A stretch of DNA of 64,000 bases, from contig NZ_CYUD01000010.1 of NCBI RefSeq assembly GCF_001458295.1, positions 1 to 64,000 of the forward strand, read 5' to 3'. Source of the stretch: Ruegeria denitrificans. GTDB taxonomy: Bacteria > Pseudomonadota > Alphaproteobacteria > Rhodobacterales > Rhodobacteraceae. Position numbers and translations under genes: made by a program. The notes under the pieces are model-generated. The model had not been told where the DNA came from, did no database searches, and worked only from the letters and a program-made list of their open reading frames with translations. Shown here piece by piece: positions 8,679-17,117 of the stretch. Numbering within the stretch: position 1 is the first letter of the stretch; every line of letters begins with the position of its first letter.

Positions 8679-8930
8679 ATGACAGATGATGACTTCTTTG
8701 CAGCACAGTTCCCCGGCACGGCACATCAACTGCAGGCCTTGCGCATCCAGGACAAGGAATTCGATCAGATCTGCGCCGACTACCATGAAGTGTTTCACGA
8801 GTTGGCGCTGGCCCCGCAATCCGCAGGCGGAACGCACGCCCGTTACCTCGCGGATTTGGCCGAAAGCGTCTCGGATTTGCGCAACAGTATCGAAAACTGG
8901 CTGCACGCCCCCGACTGCACGAACGAGTGA
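8679..8930 (+). CDS. Small hypothetical protein preceding the sulfatases
   Basis: This 83-residue, acidic, helix-rich soluble protein starts MTDDDFFAAQFPGTAHQLQ and has no signal peptide or cysteine-rich motif. Its middle, with the DKEFDQICADYHEVFHEL segment, is faintly reminiscent of short helical-hairpin cytoplasmic proteins, but I do not recognise a family with confidence. An earlier in-frame start at 8634 overlaps the CAAGA inverted repeat, so ATG 8679 is preferred. It ends 10 bases before the first sulfatase start, which argues for one operon. Confidence 0.6.
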   Translation: MTDDDFFAAQFPGTAHQLQALRIQDKEFDQICADYHEVFHELALAPQSAGGTHARYLADLAESVSDLRNSIENWLHAPDCTNE

Positions 8931-8940
8931 AAGGTTGACC

Positions 8941-10578
8941 ATGAAACTCCGTACCCTTCTGCCCTTGCTGATCCTGACCGCCAGTCCGGCGCTTTCTCAG
9001 GACGCTCCGATCATCCATGATGGTGAGTTCGAATACCTGCGCGCTCAATTCGGTGCAGAGTGGGACACGCAGGATGCAGAGGTTGACGCCAGGCTTGCCG
9101 AAATCCGCGATGCAAATGGCGGCCAACCTCCCAATTTCCTGTACATCCTGATTGATGACGTAAGCTTTGGCCAGATGGGCGATCGCAAGATGAATTACGT
9201 CATGGGGATCGAAACGCCGAACATCAATCATTTGGCGACCGAAGGTCTGTCGCTGATGCGGATGTACACGGAACCCTCCTGCACACCGACGCGCACGGCG
9301 ATGCTGACAGGCCGCCATCCGGTGCGGGCCGGGGTGGAAGAGGTCAAGGTTGCACTAGTGGGCGAGGGTCTTCCGGCCTCGGAAGTAACCCTGCCGGAAA
9401 TCCTGAAGCAAGCAGGCTACAACACCGCTCATGTCGGCAAGTGGCATCAGGGCGATATCGAAGAATCCTATCCGCACAATCAGGGCTTCGACTGGGCCGC
9501 CTTCCCCCTACACCAACAAGTCCAGCTAAGCCTCATGACCCCCGAGGCGATGCGAGCCAACAACATGCTCGGCTATGTTCCCGAAGGACAGAACAACCAG
9601 TTCCTTCTGGACGAGCGCTTTAAACCCTACGGTTTGGTCACAGGTGTCGAGGCCGAGGCCGGAGGTATGGCACGCGAGATTGACATGGCTGCGGGCGAGG
9701 TCTGGACTCAGGCGAAATACGAAGACATGAACCTGCGCTATCAGCAACAGGTGCTGCAACAGCTGCAACGCGTCGCGGCTGAGGATGCACCCTTCTTCCT
9801 GCAATACTGGCCGCTTTACCCGCTGAATTTCGTCTATCCCGATCAGGCAATTTCGCGAAACGGGGGCTTTCACGCGGACAAGCTGCAATTGCTGGACGGC
9901 TGGATCGGTGATCTGCTAGACGCGTTGGAAGAATCCGGAAAAGCGGACAACACAATCGTGGTCCTGATGGCCGACAATGGCCTGATGTATCACTACGAGG
10001 GCACCTCGGGCCTCAACCAACTGATCTATCGCGGCGGCAAGACCCAGCATCTTGAGGGTGGTGTGCGCACCGATGCCTTCATCCGCTGGCCCAATGTCAT
10101 CGAGGCCAACAGTGCAGCGGGCGATATCTTTCACGTCTCTGATATCTACACCACGATGGCCCGGATCGCAGGGGCGACAGACTATATCCCGCGCGACCGA
10201 GTGATTGACGGCATCGACCAGACCGCCCTTTTGCTGAACGGCGAAGGCCACGGACGACGCGATTATGTCTATGTCTACGAAGGCCCAGTCCTGCGGTCCG
10301 TGGTCAAGCAAGAGTTCAAGATGCACCTGCCCGCCCCCGGTCAGCCCGGCGCCGCGGCACCTACCTACAACGTCTACCGTGACCCGCGCGAGCAACATCC
10401 GTTAGTCGGGTATTCCCTTTGGGCCGGAGCCTCGTTTCAGGACATGGTCAAACGCCATCAGAAAATGATCGCAAAATACCCACATTCCGAGATTGGCACA
10501 GGCCTGCCCTATGAAGGGATCGAAAACCTGCGTCCGGAATCGGAACTGGCACGCGAAACTTTCATGAGCTGGCAATGA
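8941..10578 (+). CDS. Secreted arylsulfatase-type enzyme (1)
   Basis: This 545-residue protein has a signal peptide cleaved after about residue 20 (ALSQ). It belongs to the formylglycine sulfatases of the alkaline phosphatase superfamily. The active-site signature SCTPTRTAMLTGR puts the residue to be converted to formylglycine at Cys114. The metal-binding LIDDVSFG motif precedes it, with HVGKWH and a later MADNG motif behind. It hydrolyses a sulfate ester in the periplasm; the substrate is unknown. It is followed by a close paralogue 107 bases downstream. Maturation would need a formylglycine-generating enzyme, which is not in this window. Confidence 0.92.
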   Translation: MKLRTLLPLLILTASPALSQDAPIIHDGEFEYLRAQFGAEWDTQDAEVDARLAEIRDANGGQPPNFLYILIDDVSFGQMGDRKMNYVMGIETPNINHLATEGLSLMRMYTEPSCTPTRTAMLTGRHPVRAGVEEVKVALVGEGLPASEVTLPEILKQAGYNTAHVGKWHQGDIEESYPHNQGFDWAAFPLHQQVQLSLMTPEAMRANNMLGYVPEGQNNQFLLDERFKPYGLVTGVEAEAGGMAREIDMAAGEVWTQAKYEDMNLRYQQQVLQQLQRVAAEDAPFFLQYWPLYPLNFVYPDQAISRNGGFHADKLQLLDGWIGDLLDALEESGKADNTIVVLMADNGLMYHYEGTSGLNQLIYRGGKTQHLEGGVRTDAFIRWPNVIEANSAAGDIFHVSDIYTTMARIAGATDYIPRDRVIDGIDQTALLLNGEGHGRRDYVYVYEGPVLRSVVKQEFKMHLPAPGQPGAAAPTYNVYRDPREQHPLVGYSLWAGASFQDMVKRHQKMIAKYPHSEIGTGLPYEGIENLRPESELARETFMSWQ

Positions 10579-10685
10579 AGTTGGCCCGTAGAATTTTGCC
10601 ATCAGATATCGTAATGTTTCAATGTGATAGAAATGCTGCGCCTTCGGCCACTGGTTGCTTCACACTTGTTTTTAGGGGGTAAAGA

Positions 10686-12353
10686 ATGAAACTGACATGC
10701 TCGATCATTCTGTCCGCGGGGCTGGTTGCCACATCGGCCAATGCACAGGAAGACCCAATTCAACACGATGCAGAGTTCTACATCTTGCAGGCCCAGCACG
10801 CCGAACAATGGGCGCAGGATGACGCCGCGGTCGACCAAGCGCTCGCCGCCTTTATGGAAGGCAATGGCGGCAAACCTCCGAACATTGTCAGCGTGTTGAT
10901 CGACGATATGGGATTTGGCGACATGGGCATCCCCGAACTGAACGCAGTGCGGGGCTATGAGACGCCCAATATTAACGACTTTTCGGATCAGGCCATGCGG
11001 ATGGTGCGCATGTATACTGAACCTTCGTGCACGCCAACCCGTGTGGCGCAGATGACCGGGCGGTTGCCCGTACGCATGGGTATGGGCGACACAACCGTAG
11101 ACATTGCCGGGTTTGGCTTACCGGAAACCGAGGTCACCTTGGCCGAGGTTCTGAAACAGGCGGGCTATGCGACCAGCCACGTGGGCAAATGGCACATGGG
11201 CGATATCGCGGAAAGCTGGGCGATGAATCAGGGGTTTGACTATGCCCAGCACGCTATCCACCAGCAGGGCCAGCTGACCATATTTAACGACGACGCGATA
11301 AAAGAACAGGTCTCGGTCGCAATCCGGGACTATGACGACAAATACACGCTGGACGGCTGGTTCCGACCGGACGCGGCTGCGATGATGACGGTCATCGAGG
11401 GCAAAACCGGCGGACCGATCCGCGAAATCCGCATGGATACCGGTGAACGCTGGAACGCTGCGAAGTACGATGAGATGAACCAGGCGTTTCAGGACAAGAC
11501 GATAGAGGAACTGGATCGCCTCGCGGGCGGTGATAAGCCGTTCTTCCTGCAATACTGGCCGATGATCCCGCTGGACAACACCCGCGCCGGACGGTCAGGA
11601 CCAGAAAGCGTGAATGGTGGTCTGTATGTGGACAAGATGCAGTTGCTGGATCAGTGGCTGGGCGACTTATTCGCACGTCTGGAAGAGCTCGGTCTGACAG
11701 AAAATACCGTGGTTGTGGTCATGGGCGACAACGGCCATTTCACCAAATACGCGCCGCAATCCGGATTCACCCCGCTGATCTATGCGGGCGGCAAGGGTGA
11801 CACGACCGAGGGTGGTATCCGCGTTGATGCCTTCATCCGCTGGCCCGGCATGATCGAGGCTGATGGGCTACTGAACAGCATCATCCATGTCTCGGACCTT
11901 TATACGACACTGTCGCGCTTTGCCGGGGCCGATCAGTACATTCCACGGGACCGTCTGGTGGATGGGGTGGATCAGTCAGCCGCCCTGCTGTTTGCCGACG
12001 AAGCCAAAGCGCGACGCGATCACGTCATCGTCTATTCGGTTGCCAAGCCCGAAGCCATCGTGAAGGACCAGCTTAAGCTGAAACTGCCGGGGCCCGGGGA
12101 AAGCGCTATTCTGGCAAAGTTCTTTGATCTCTACCGGGACACGCGTGAGGAATACTCGGTCTCGACCGAGGTTGGCGCCTGGGGAGGGCAGGAATTCGCT
12201 CGAATTCTGGGCCGCCACATGGCCCGCAAAGAAAAGTTCCCAGATACAACCCCCGCTTATGGCGTGCCTTACGAAGGGATCGAGAATATCCGCCCTGAAA
12301 CCCAACAGGCTGTCGAAGCGTTCATGATCAAACGCGCCTCGTCACAGCAGTAA
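10686..12353 (+). CDS. Secreted arylsulfatase-type enzyme (2), tandem paralogue
   Basis: This 555-residue protein has a signal peptide ending near residue 21 (ANAQ) and the same layout as the preceding sulfatase, including an unusual acidic, helical stretch of about 45 residues between the signal peptide and the first beta strand. The signature SCTPTRVAQMTGR gives Cys115 as the formylglycine precursor; LIDDMGFGDMG, HVGKWHMGD and VMGDNGH are present. The start at 10686 follows a TTAGGGGG ribosome site. A local duplication followed by divergence is the simplest explanation, so the pair may handle two related sulfate esters. Confidence 0.92.
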   Translation: MKLTCSIILSAGLVATSANAQEDPIQHDAEFYILQAQHAEQWAQDDAAVDQALAAFMEGNGGKPPNIVSVLIDDMGFGDMGIPELNAVRGYETPNINDFSDQAMRMVRMYTEPSCTPTRVAQMTGRLPVRMGMGDTTVDIAGFGLPETEVTLAEVLKQAGYATSHVGKWHMGDIAESWAMNQGFDYAQHAIHQQGQLTIFNDDAIKEQVSVAIRDYDDKYTLDGWFRPDAAAMMTVIEGKTGGPIREIRMDTGERWNAAKYDEMNQAFQDKTIEELDRLAGGDKPFFLQYWPMIPLDNTRAGRSGPESVNGGLYVDKMQLLDQWLGDLFARLEELGLTENTVVVVMGDNGHFTKYAPQSGFTPLIYAGGKGDTTEGGIRVDAFIRWPGMIEADGLLNSIIHVSDLYTTLSRFAGADQYIPRDRLVDGVDQSAALLFADEAKARRDHVIVYSVAKPEAIVKDQLKLKLPGPGESAILAKFFDLYRDTREEYSVSTEVGAWGGQEFARILGRHMARKEKFPDTTPAYGVPYEGIENIRPETQQAVEAFMIKRASSQQ

Positions 12354-12372
12354 CGCGGATCAGGAGGGGCAA

Positions 12373-13617
12373 ATGATCGGAAACATCCTCTTCGCACTTG
12401 GCGTGATCATCTCGCTTGGGATCGGCTTTATCTATTTCCGCGATCTGGGCGACATCTCGCAAATGTTGCTGAAGGTAAAGCGCGAAAACATGGTGCGGTT
12501 CATCCGCTATGAATATCGTCTGATCGGTATCGGGCTGGGCGCATTTGCCGTCGCAACACTGGCGTTTCTCCTTTTTGGTGGCGGATCGTTTTGGTTGTGG
12601 CTCCTGTCTGCGTTGTTGGTTCTTATCTTTTACGGCTTTCCGTATGTCTGGGTGCATCTGGGCCTGCGTAACCAGTTGAACGATGCGGCCTTCTTTCCGA
12701 TCAGCGAGGCTCGCAAATATGTCGGCCCCACCGCGCCGGTCATCGTGATAGACCACAACGGACATGCCCGCGCGCACCCGGATGCACAGATCATGCGGCC
12801 TCATCTGGCCGGTGACGTAGATGGGTTGGGCGGTGAAGATGTGGTGATGACCTATTGTGCAATGGCCAACCTCGGCCAGGGATACACCCCACGGATCGAG
12901 GGTAAGCGTCTGGACCTTGAGGTGCTGGCCCAGCACGGCAACAACCTGATCCTGCGCGACAATGAAACCGGCGAGCCGATCCAGCATATCTATGGCTTTC
13001 TCGAAGCCGACCGTGACCCAGACGCAGACGGACCCGCCTGCCCCCTGCGCCCCGAGGCGCAAATGAAGCCGTGGCCCACCTACCGGATGACGTTTCGCGG
13101 GTTCCAGAAAGCCTTTCCAGATGGCGAGGTCTTTCTGAACAAACCCTCGCCCAACTTCCTGCTGCGAATGCTGGACATGATAACCGAGATCACCTTTGGC
13201 TGGGGCATCAGCCGCCAGCATCAGGAAGACGCGCCGGTGATGGACAATATGGACCGCTCGGACGACCGGCTGCCCAACAAGACCTATGTTTGGGGGATAA
13301 CCATCGGCAAAGACGCTGCCTGCTGGACGGATGATTTCATTATCGACAACAACTGGATCGTCAACGCCACTGTCGGCGGACGCGATGTCGTTGTCAGCCT
13401 TGACCCGAAATACGAAAGCCTGGGCGTTTGGTACAATGACAGCGGCCAGCCTATTGCACATTGCGACTTCTGGGGCCAGTCAGGTCAGGGACAACTGCAA
13501 CGAGTTGAAACGCTGCGCGCCGGAATCTTCTGGCACGTATGGTCCGAATTTTTCCCTAGCACCGACATCAATCGTGTCGGCTCAGGTGCAAAGGATTTAG
13601 AAAGCGTGAAGGCTTAG
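12373..13617 (+). CDS. DUF3179-type membrane protein
   Basis: This 414-residue protein has one N-terminal and two closely spaced further transmembrane helices within the first 100 residues, then a soluble domain. The core VMTYCAMANLGQGYTPRIEG, followed by LILRDNETGEPIQHIYG, matches the DUF3179 pattern, where a VTYCP-type element with a conserved cysteine is followed by a mobile ligand-like segment. It starts 19 bases after the second sulfatase with a strong AGGAGGGG site, so it is in the operon. The function of DUF3179 is unknown. A WXXXWSEFFP element near the C-terminus is also conserved-looking. Confidence 0.75.
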   Translation: MIGNILFALGVIISLGIGFIYFRDLGDISQMLLKVKRENMVRFIRYEYRLIGIGLGAFAVATLAFLLFGGGSFWLWLLSALLVLIFYGFPYVWVHLGLRNQLNDAAFFPISEARKYVGPTAPVIVIDHNGHARAHPDAQIMRPHLAGDVDGLGGEDVVMTYCAMANLGQGYTPRIEGKRLDLEVLAQHGNNLILRDNETGEPIQHIYGFLEADRDPDADGPACPLRPEAQMKPWPTYRMTFRGFQKAFPDGEVFLNKPSPNFLLRMLDMITEITFGWGISRQHQEDAPVMDNMDRSDDRLPNKTYVWGITIGKDAACWTDDFIIDNNWIVNATVGGRDVVVSLDPKYESLGVWYNDSGQPIAHCDFWGQSGQGQLQRVETLRAGIFWHVWSEFFPSTDINRVGSGAKDLESVKA

Positions 13618-13667
13618 ACCCCGCTTAAGGGGTCGTCGATTACGGAAACAATTTTTGGAGGGACAGA

Positions 13668-14414
13668 ATGGCATTTGAGCAAAAAACAAAACTCGGCATC
13701 GTAACGACGGCCTTATTGGCGTCCATGGCCACAACAGCCTCGGCGCAGCAATCCGAATGGTCTTATGAGGCCACAGTCTATCTGTTCATGCCTGAGACTG
13801 AAACCAGCATTGAAACCCCCTCGGGCACGCTTGACGGGACACTTAGCTTTTCAGACGCGCTGGAAAACCTCGACTTTGCATTCATGGGTGCCCTGGCGGC
13901 CACAAACGGGCAATGGAGCATTCTGGCCGACTATAACTATACCAACCTGTCCTTCGGCGATACCGGCCCCGGCGGCGGCGAGCTTGAGACCTCGGTCAAA
14001 ACGCAATTTCTGACCGCACTGGTGGGGTACCGGGTGCGCAACGATCCTTCGGTCAAGGTGGATATTGCAGGCGGTCTCAGGTGGTACAGCACAGACACCG
14101 ATTTCTCGCTGACACCGGGCGGGGGCCCCACACTTACTTCAACTGCCGACGAAAGCTGGGTAGACCCTCTTGTCGGAGTTAGGGCACGGTTTACACTGTC
14201 GGATTCATGGACCAGCACGGCCTACGTGGATTACGGAGGGTTTCGCAGCGGCAGTCAGACGTGGTCGGTTCTGTTGACCGCCGATTACATCATCAATGAC
14301 AGATGGGTGTTGCGGGGCGGGTACCGGTATATTTCATTCGACCACGAAATAGACGGAAACGATTACGAATTCGATCAATCCGGCCCCCTGATTGGTGCCA
14401 CTTACCGGTTCTGA
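13668..14414 (+). CDS. Outer-membrane beta-barrel protein
   Basis: This 248-residue protein has a signal peptide ending near residue 27 (ASAQ). The rest alternates amphipathic strands with glycine-rich turns, such as WSILADYNYTNLSFGD and WVLRGGYRYISFDHE, and ends in ATYRF with the terminal phenylalanine used for outer-membrane insertion. It looks like a small 8-stranded barrel. It lies 50 bases after the DUF3179 gene with a GGAGGG ribosome site. In this context it could let a sulfated substrate or product cross the outer membrane, which is inference. Confidence 0.8.
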   Translation: MAFEQKTKLGIVTTALLASMATTASAQQSEWSYEATVYLFMPETETSIETPSGTLDGTLSFSDALENLDFAFMGALAATNGQWSILADYNYTNLSFGDTGPGGGELETSVKTQFLTALVGYRVRNDPSVKVDIAGGLRWYSTDTDFSLTPGGGPTLTSTADESWVDPLVGVRARFTLSDSWTSTAYVDYGGFRSGSQTWSVLLTADYIINDRWVLRGGYRYISFDHEIDGNDYEFDQSGPLIGATYRF

Positions 14415-14437
14415 GAGCCGGGCATCAAAGCCATACC

Positions 14438-14947
14438 CTACCCATGAGCGTGACGGCGGTTGCTAGCAAAAACCGTCGCTGCATCCGCATGATATTCTGC
14501 CGCGTTGTCGAGCCAGCGCAGATATTGCCGGACATTGTTGGTGACGTGCTGACCACCTTGTGGAAAGGACAGGTTTCGCACAGCAACAGGATACCAAACG
14601 CCAATTTGCAAGAGCACGATTGCGCCCCCAACCACAATTGTTGCACTGACAAGCGGTGAGGTTGCCAGTTCGTAGCTTTGCGTGGCTGCAACCCACACGG
14701 CAAAACTAAGCCGCGTAACGGCCACCGCATCCGTAAACCGACGTAATCCCGGCAGAAGCAAAGTAGTCACAACCGCCGCCACCACGACGGCTACCATGTA
14801 AAAAAACCCAATGATTATAGGTGCCGGAATTCCCATCTGCGTGCCGGTGAAATGTGAATACAACGTCGCGCCCGCCACAAATGACATGCCGCCAACGACT
14901 GCAAGTCTGCGTCTTTCCAGATAAAGATGGCGTAGAATCCACTGCAC
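14438..14947 (-). CDS. Hypothetical four-helix membrane protein
   Basis: This 169-residue protein has about four hydrophobic helices (around residues 15-32, 42-68, 80-98 and 101-122) and a hydrophilic C-terminus. I do not recognise a family. The start is a GTG at 14947, with AGAGGA upstream that sits inside the 3' arm of a 9-bp hairpin. It is convergent with the beta-barrel gene and follows the truncated RidA relic, so it may have been brought next to the transporter operon by a deletion. Confidence 0.6.
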   Translation of the reverse strand: MQWILRHLYLERRRLAVVGGMSFVAGATLYSHFTGTQMGIPAPIIIGFFYMVAVVVAAVVTTLLLPGLRRFTDAVAVTRLSFAVWVAATQSYELATSPLVSATIVVGGAIVLLQIGVWYPVAVRNLSFPQGGQHVTNNVRQYLRWLDNAAEYHADAATVFASNRRHAHG

Positions 14948-14951
14948 GGCT

Positions 14952-14980
14952 CATATCCTCTTGTTCTTGTTGAGGATATG
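14952..14980 (-). promoter_or_regulatory. Hairpin that contains the ribosome site of the four-helix protein
   Basis: On the minus strand CATATCCTC and GAGGATATG form a perfect 9-bp stem with an 11-base loop. The 3' arm contains the GAGGA ribosome site for the GTG start at 14947. It could block translation when folded, or act as a terminator for the upstream transporter operon; there is no T-run. Confidence 0.45.
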
Positions 14981-15050
14981 TTTGAAAGCTGAATTTGTGA
15001 TTGATCTGACGGAATAGCGGCGAAAATGGGACTTTGTTGCGCGGTTTCAT

Positions 15051-15281
15051 TCAATGACACCACAATGTCAGGCAGCCCTTACCACCTGCCGCCTCGAAAA
15101 TGTTCGAGAGGTTATGCATGGCCCGTTTCATCTGACCAATAATGCCGCCGTCTAGGAAATCCCTGTTCGCATCCCATCCGATCCGACCGCCATTGCGCAA
15201 GGGGCCGTCTTTGGTCAGGACGCCGTTCGCATAGACTTTGGCCAGAAGCCACTCGTCGGGTTGAGTGATCTTAGGGCTCAC
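15051..15281 (-). pseudogene. Truncated RidA-family gene
   Basis: The 76-codon frame keeps the first half of a RidA-type protein, with AKVYANGVLTKDG, GGRIGWDANRDF and IIGQMKRAMHNLSNIFEAAGG. Intact RidA proteins are about 120-150 residues. Here the match ends at AAGG and the frame continues into unrelated GCLTLWCH and a stop. Neither the catalytic-arginine region nor the C-terminal strands can be found downstream in any minus-strand frame. The start overlaps the thioesterase stop by 4 bases, as in an intact operon. The most likely history is a deletion that removed the gene's 3' half. Confidence 0.7.
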
Positions 15282-15688
15282 GCTGCCTCCCCCATGAATG
15301 ATCCAAGTTTCCAGCGAATGGTGTCAGGCCAGGCCTCGGGGCGGCCATCTGCGTCGATGTGAACCAATGTCGCCGAACACGTCAGCCGCCCCCCATTCCC
15401 ACAACGAGCAGTCATCGTGTACGTAGCCGAGCTGTTGCCGACCCGATTGATCTGCAGTTGAAAGATCAACTGATCGCCATGGCGGCTGGGCGCAGGGAAC
15501 TGGGTTTGAATTTGCGCGGTTGGTAAAGCACCTTCGCGGTGCAGATCGTGAAACGGCACGTTCAGCCCCTGATCAAAGAACGCCTCGATGCAATCATTGA
15601 TCATCTCGAAATAACGCGGAAAGAACACGATCCCAGCGGGGTCGCAATGTTTGAACAGCACCTTTTGATGAAACTCGAACAAAATCAA
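15278..15688 (-). CDS. Acyl-CoA thioesterase of the 4-hydroxybenzoyl-CoA thioesterase type
   Basis: This 136-residue hot-dog-fold protein carries the HCDPAGIVFFPRYFEMIND motif, with the catalytic-type aspartate in CDPAG. It hydrolyses an acyl- or aroyl-CoA thioester in the cytoplasm. It overlaps livF by 4 bases and the RidA relic by 4 bases. A set of RidA, thioesterase and LIV-type ABC transporter is familiar from aromatic-CoA loci of this bacterial group, so an aromatic acid substrate is a reasonable inference. Confidence 0.85.
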   Translation of the reverse strand: MILFEFHQKVLFKHCDPAGIVFFPRYFEMINDCIEAFFDQGLNVPFHDLHREGALPTAQIQTQFPAPSRHGDQLIFQLQINRVGNSSATYTMTARCGNGGRLTCSATLVHIDADGRPEAWPDTIRWKLGSFMGEAA

Positions 15689-16371
15689 ACCCCCACATAT
15701 TTTTCGGAAATTTCCGGGGTCAGGTCGGTGATGTCACCGGACCAAACGGTGCGCCCCCGTTCCAGAATGACTGCCTTGTCGGACACAGCCGCCAATTCCT
15801 TGAGCGATTTGTCGATCAGCAGGATCGCCACGTTTGTCTCTTGCCGCAGGCGGTGCAGAGCTGCCCAGATTTCCTGCCGGACGATCGGGGCAAGCCCCTC
15901 GGTGGCCTCATCCAGGATCAACAGTCGAGGGTTGGTCATCAGCGCGCGGCCAATCGCCAGCATCTGCTGTTCTCCGCCCGATAGCGAAACGGCCCGTTGG
16001 CTGAACCGTTCGCCGAGCCGGGGAAACAGCTCAGTCACTCGGTGCAGAGTCCACTCCCCCGGGCGTGCCGCCGCAATCAAGTTTTCGCGCACGGTCAGAT
16101 CGGCAAAACAGCGGCGCCCTTCCGGCACCAGCCCCACCCCCTTGCGCGCGACCTTGTGACTGGGCAGAACGTGCAGGTCCTGACCGTCCAGCATCAACGT
16201 GCCGTCTGATCGGATCATCCGGCAAATGGCCTTTACCGTGGTGGTCTTGCCCATGCCGTTACGCCCCATCAGGGCCGTTACCTCACCCTGCGCCATCTCA
16301 AGATCAACCCCAAACAAGGCTTGGCTGACACCATATGAGGCACTGAGGTTTTCGATCCGCAACAGGGTCAT
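15685..16371 (-). CDS. livF: LIV-type ABC transporter ATP-binding protein (LivF type)
   Basis: This 228-residue protein has the Walker A motif GRNGMGKTT at residues 36-44, signature LSGGEQQML and Walker B LLILDEATEGLAP; the short length and the ATEGLAP form are typical of LivF. It energises uptake with LivG and the LivHM permease. It overlaps the thioesterase and livG by 4 bases each. The transported substrate is probably not leucine but an aromatic or other carboxylate, judged from the thioesterase neighbour. Confidence 0.92.
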   Translation of the reverse strand: MTLLRIENLSASYGVSQALFGVDLEMAQGEVTALMGRNGMGKTTTVKAICRMIRSDGTLMLDGQDLHVLPSHKVARKGVGLVPEGRRCFADLTVRENLIAAARPGEWTLHRVTELFPRLGERFSQRAVSLSGGEQQMLAIGRALMTNPRLLILDEATEGLAPIVRQEIWAALHRLRQETNVAILLIDKSLKELAAVSDKAVILERGRTVWSGDITDLTPEISEKYVGV

Positions 16372-17117
16372 GCCTCATCCCCCAGATAGGCGTCGCGCAC
16401 CTCGCGGTTGGTGCGAATTTCGTCCGCTGTACCGGTGGCGATGACCTTGCCATAGACCAGCACGCTGATCCGGTCGGCCAGCGCAAAGACCGCGTCCATG
16501 TCATGTTCGACCAGCAAAATGGGCGCTTCCTGTCGCAGCCCGTCCAGAAAGCCCGTCAGCCGTTTCGATCCTTCGGCACCAAGTCCGGCCATCGGTTCAT
16601 CCATCACGAAGGCTTTTGGGGACAAGGTCAGCGCCACCGCGACCTCCAACTGCCGCCGCTGACCATGGCTGAGATTGGCGCAGCGCGTATCGCGGTCGTC
16701 ACTAAGGCCCACGCGTTCCAGCGCCGCCTCGGCTCGGTCGCGCAGTGAGGGCCGTTTCAAGGCGGGGCGCCAGAACCGCCAAGCCAAATGCTCGGCCCCC
16801 ATTACGCCCAGCACTGCGTTTTCCAGCACGGTGTCTTCCATGCACAGTTGCGAAATCTGAAAGGTACGCCCCATCCCGGCCCGCGCCCGTGCCTGCGTGC
16901 TTTGGCCCGAGACATCCTGACCGTTCAGCAGGACACGCCCGGAATCCGGCTGCAAACCACCGCAAATCTGTTGGATCAGCGTCGACTTGCCCGCTCCATT
17001 TGGGCCGATGATGGCGTGAATTTCCCCGGATTTCAGATCAATCGACACATCATCCGTGGCTTTGAGCGCACCAAAACTCTTGTTCAGGTTCAGCGTGGAA
17101 AGGACAGGATCAGACAT
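16368..17117 (-). CDS. livG: LIV-type ABC transporter ATP-binding protein (LivG type)
   Basis: This 249-residue ATPase has Walker A IIGPNGAGKST near residue 37, signature LSHGQRRQLEVAVAL and Walker B AFVMDEPMAGL. The C-terminal VYGKVIATGTADEIR and VRDAYLGDE are typical of LivG. It overlaps livM by 8 bases and livF by 4 bases. Confidence 0.92.
   Translation of the reverse strand: MSDPVLSTLNLNKSFGALKATDDVSIDLKSGEIHAIIGPNGAGKSTLIQQICGGLQPDSGRVLLNGQDVSGQSTQARARAGMGRTFQISQLCMEDTVLENAVLGVMGAEHLAWRFWRPALKRPSLRDRAEAALERVGLSDDRDTRCANLSHGQRRQLEVAVALTLSPKAFVMDEPMAGLGAEGSKRLTGFLDGLRQEAPILLVEHDMDAVFALADRISVLVYGKVIATGTADEIRTNREVRDAYLGDEA

Noticed and set aside
12328..13461. 377-codon open frame on the minus strand opposite the DUF3179 gene
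   Set aside because: It is antisense to a gene with clear membrane helices and DUF3179 motifs; its own product is low in recognisable structure and has no ribosome site.
13617..13634. Six-bp hairpin at the DUF3179 stop as a terminator
   Set aside because: Short stem overlapping the stop codon and no T-run; the barrel gene with its own ribosome site follows closely, so the operon probably continues.
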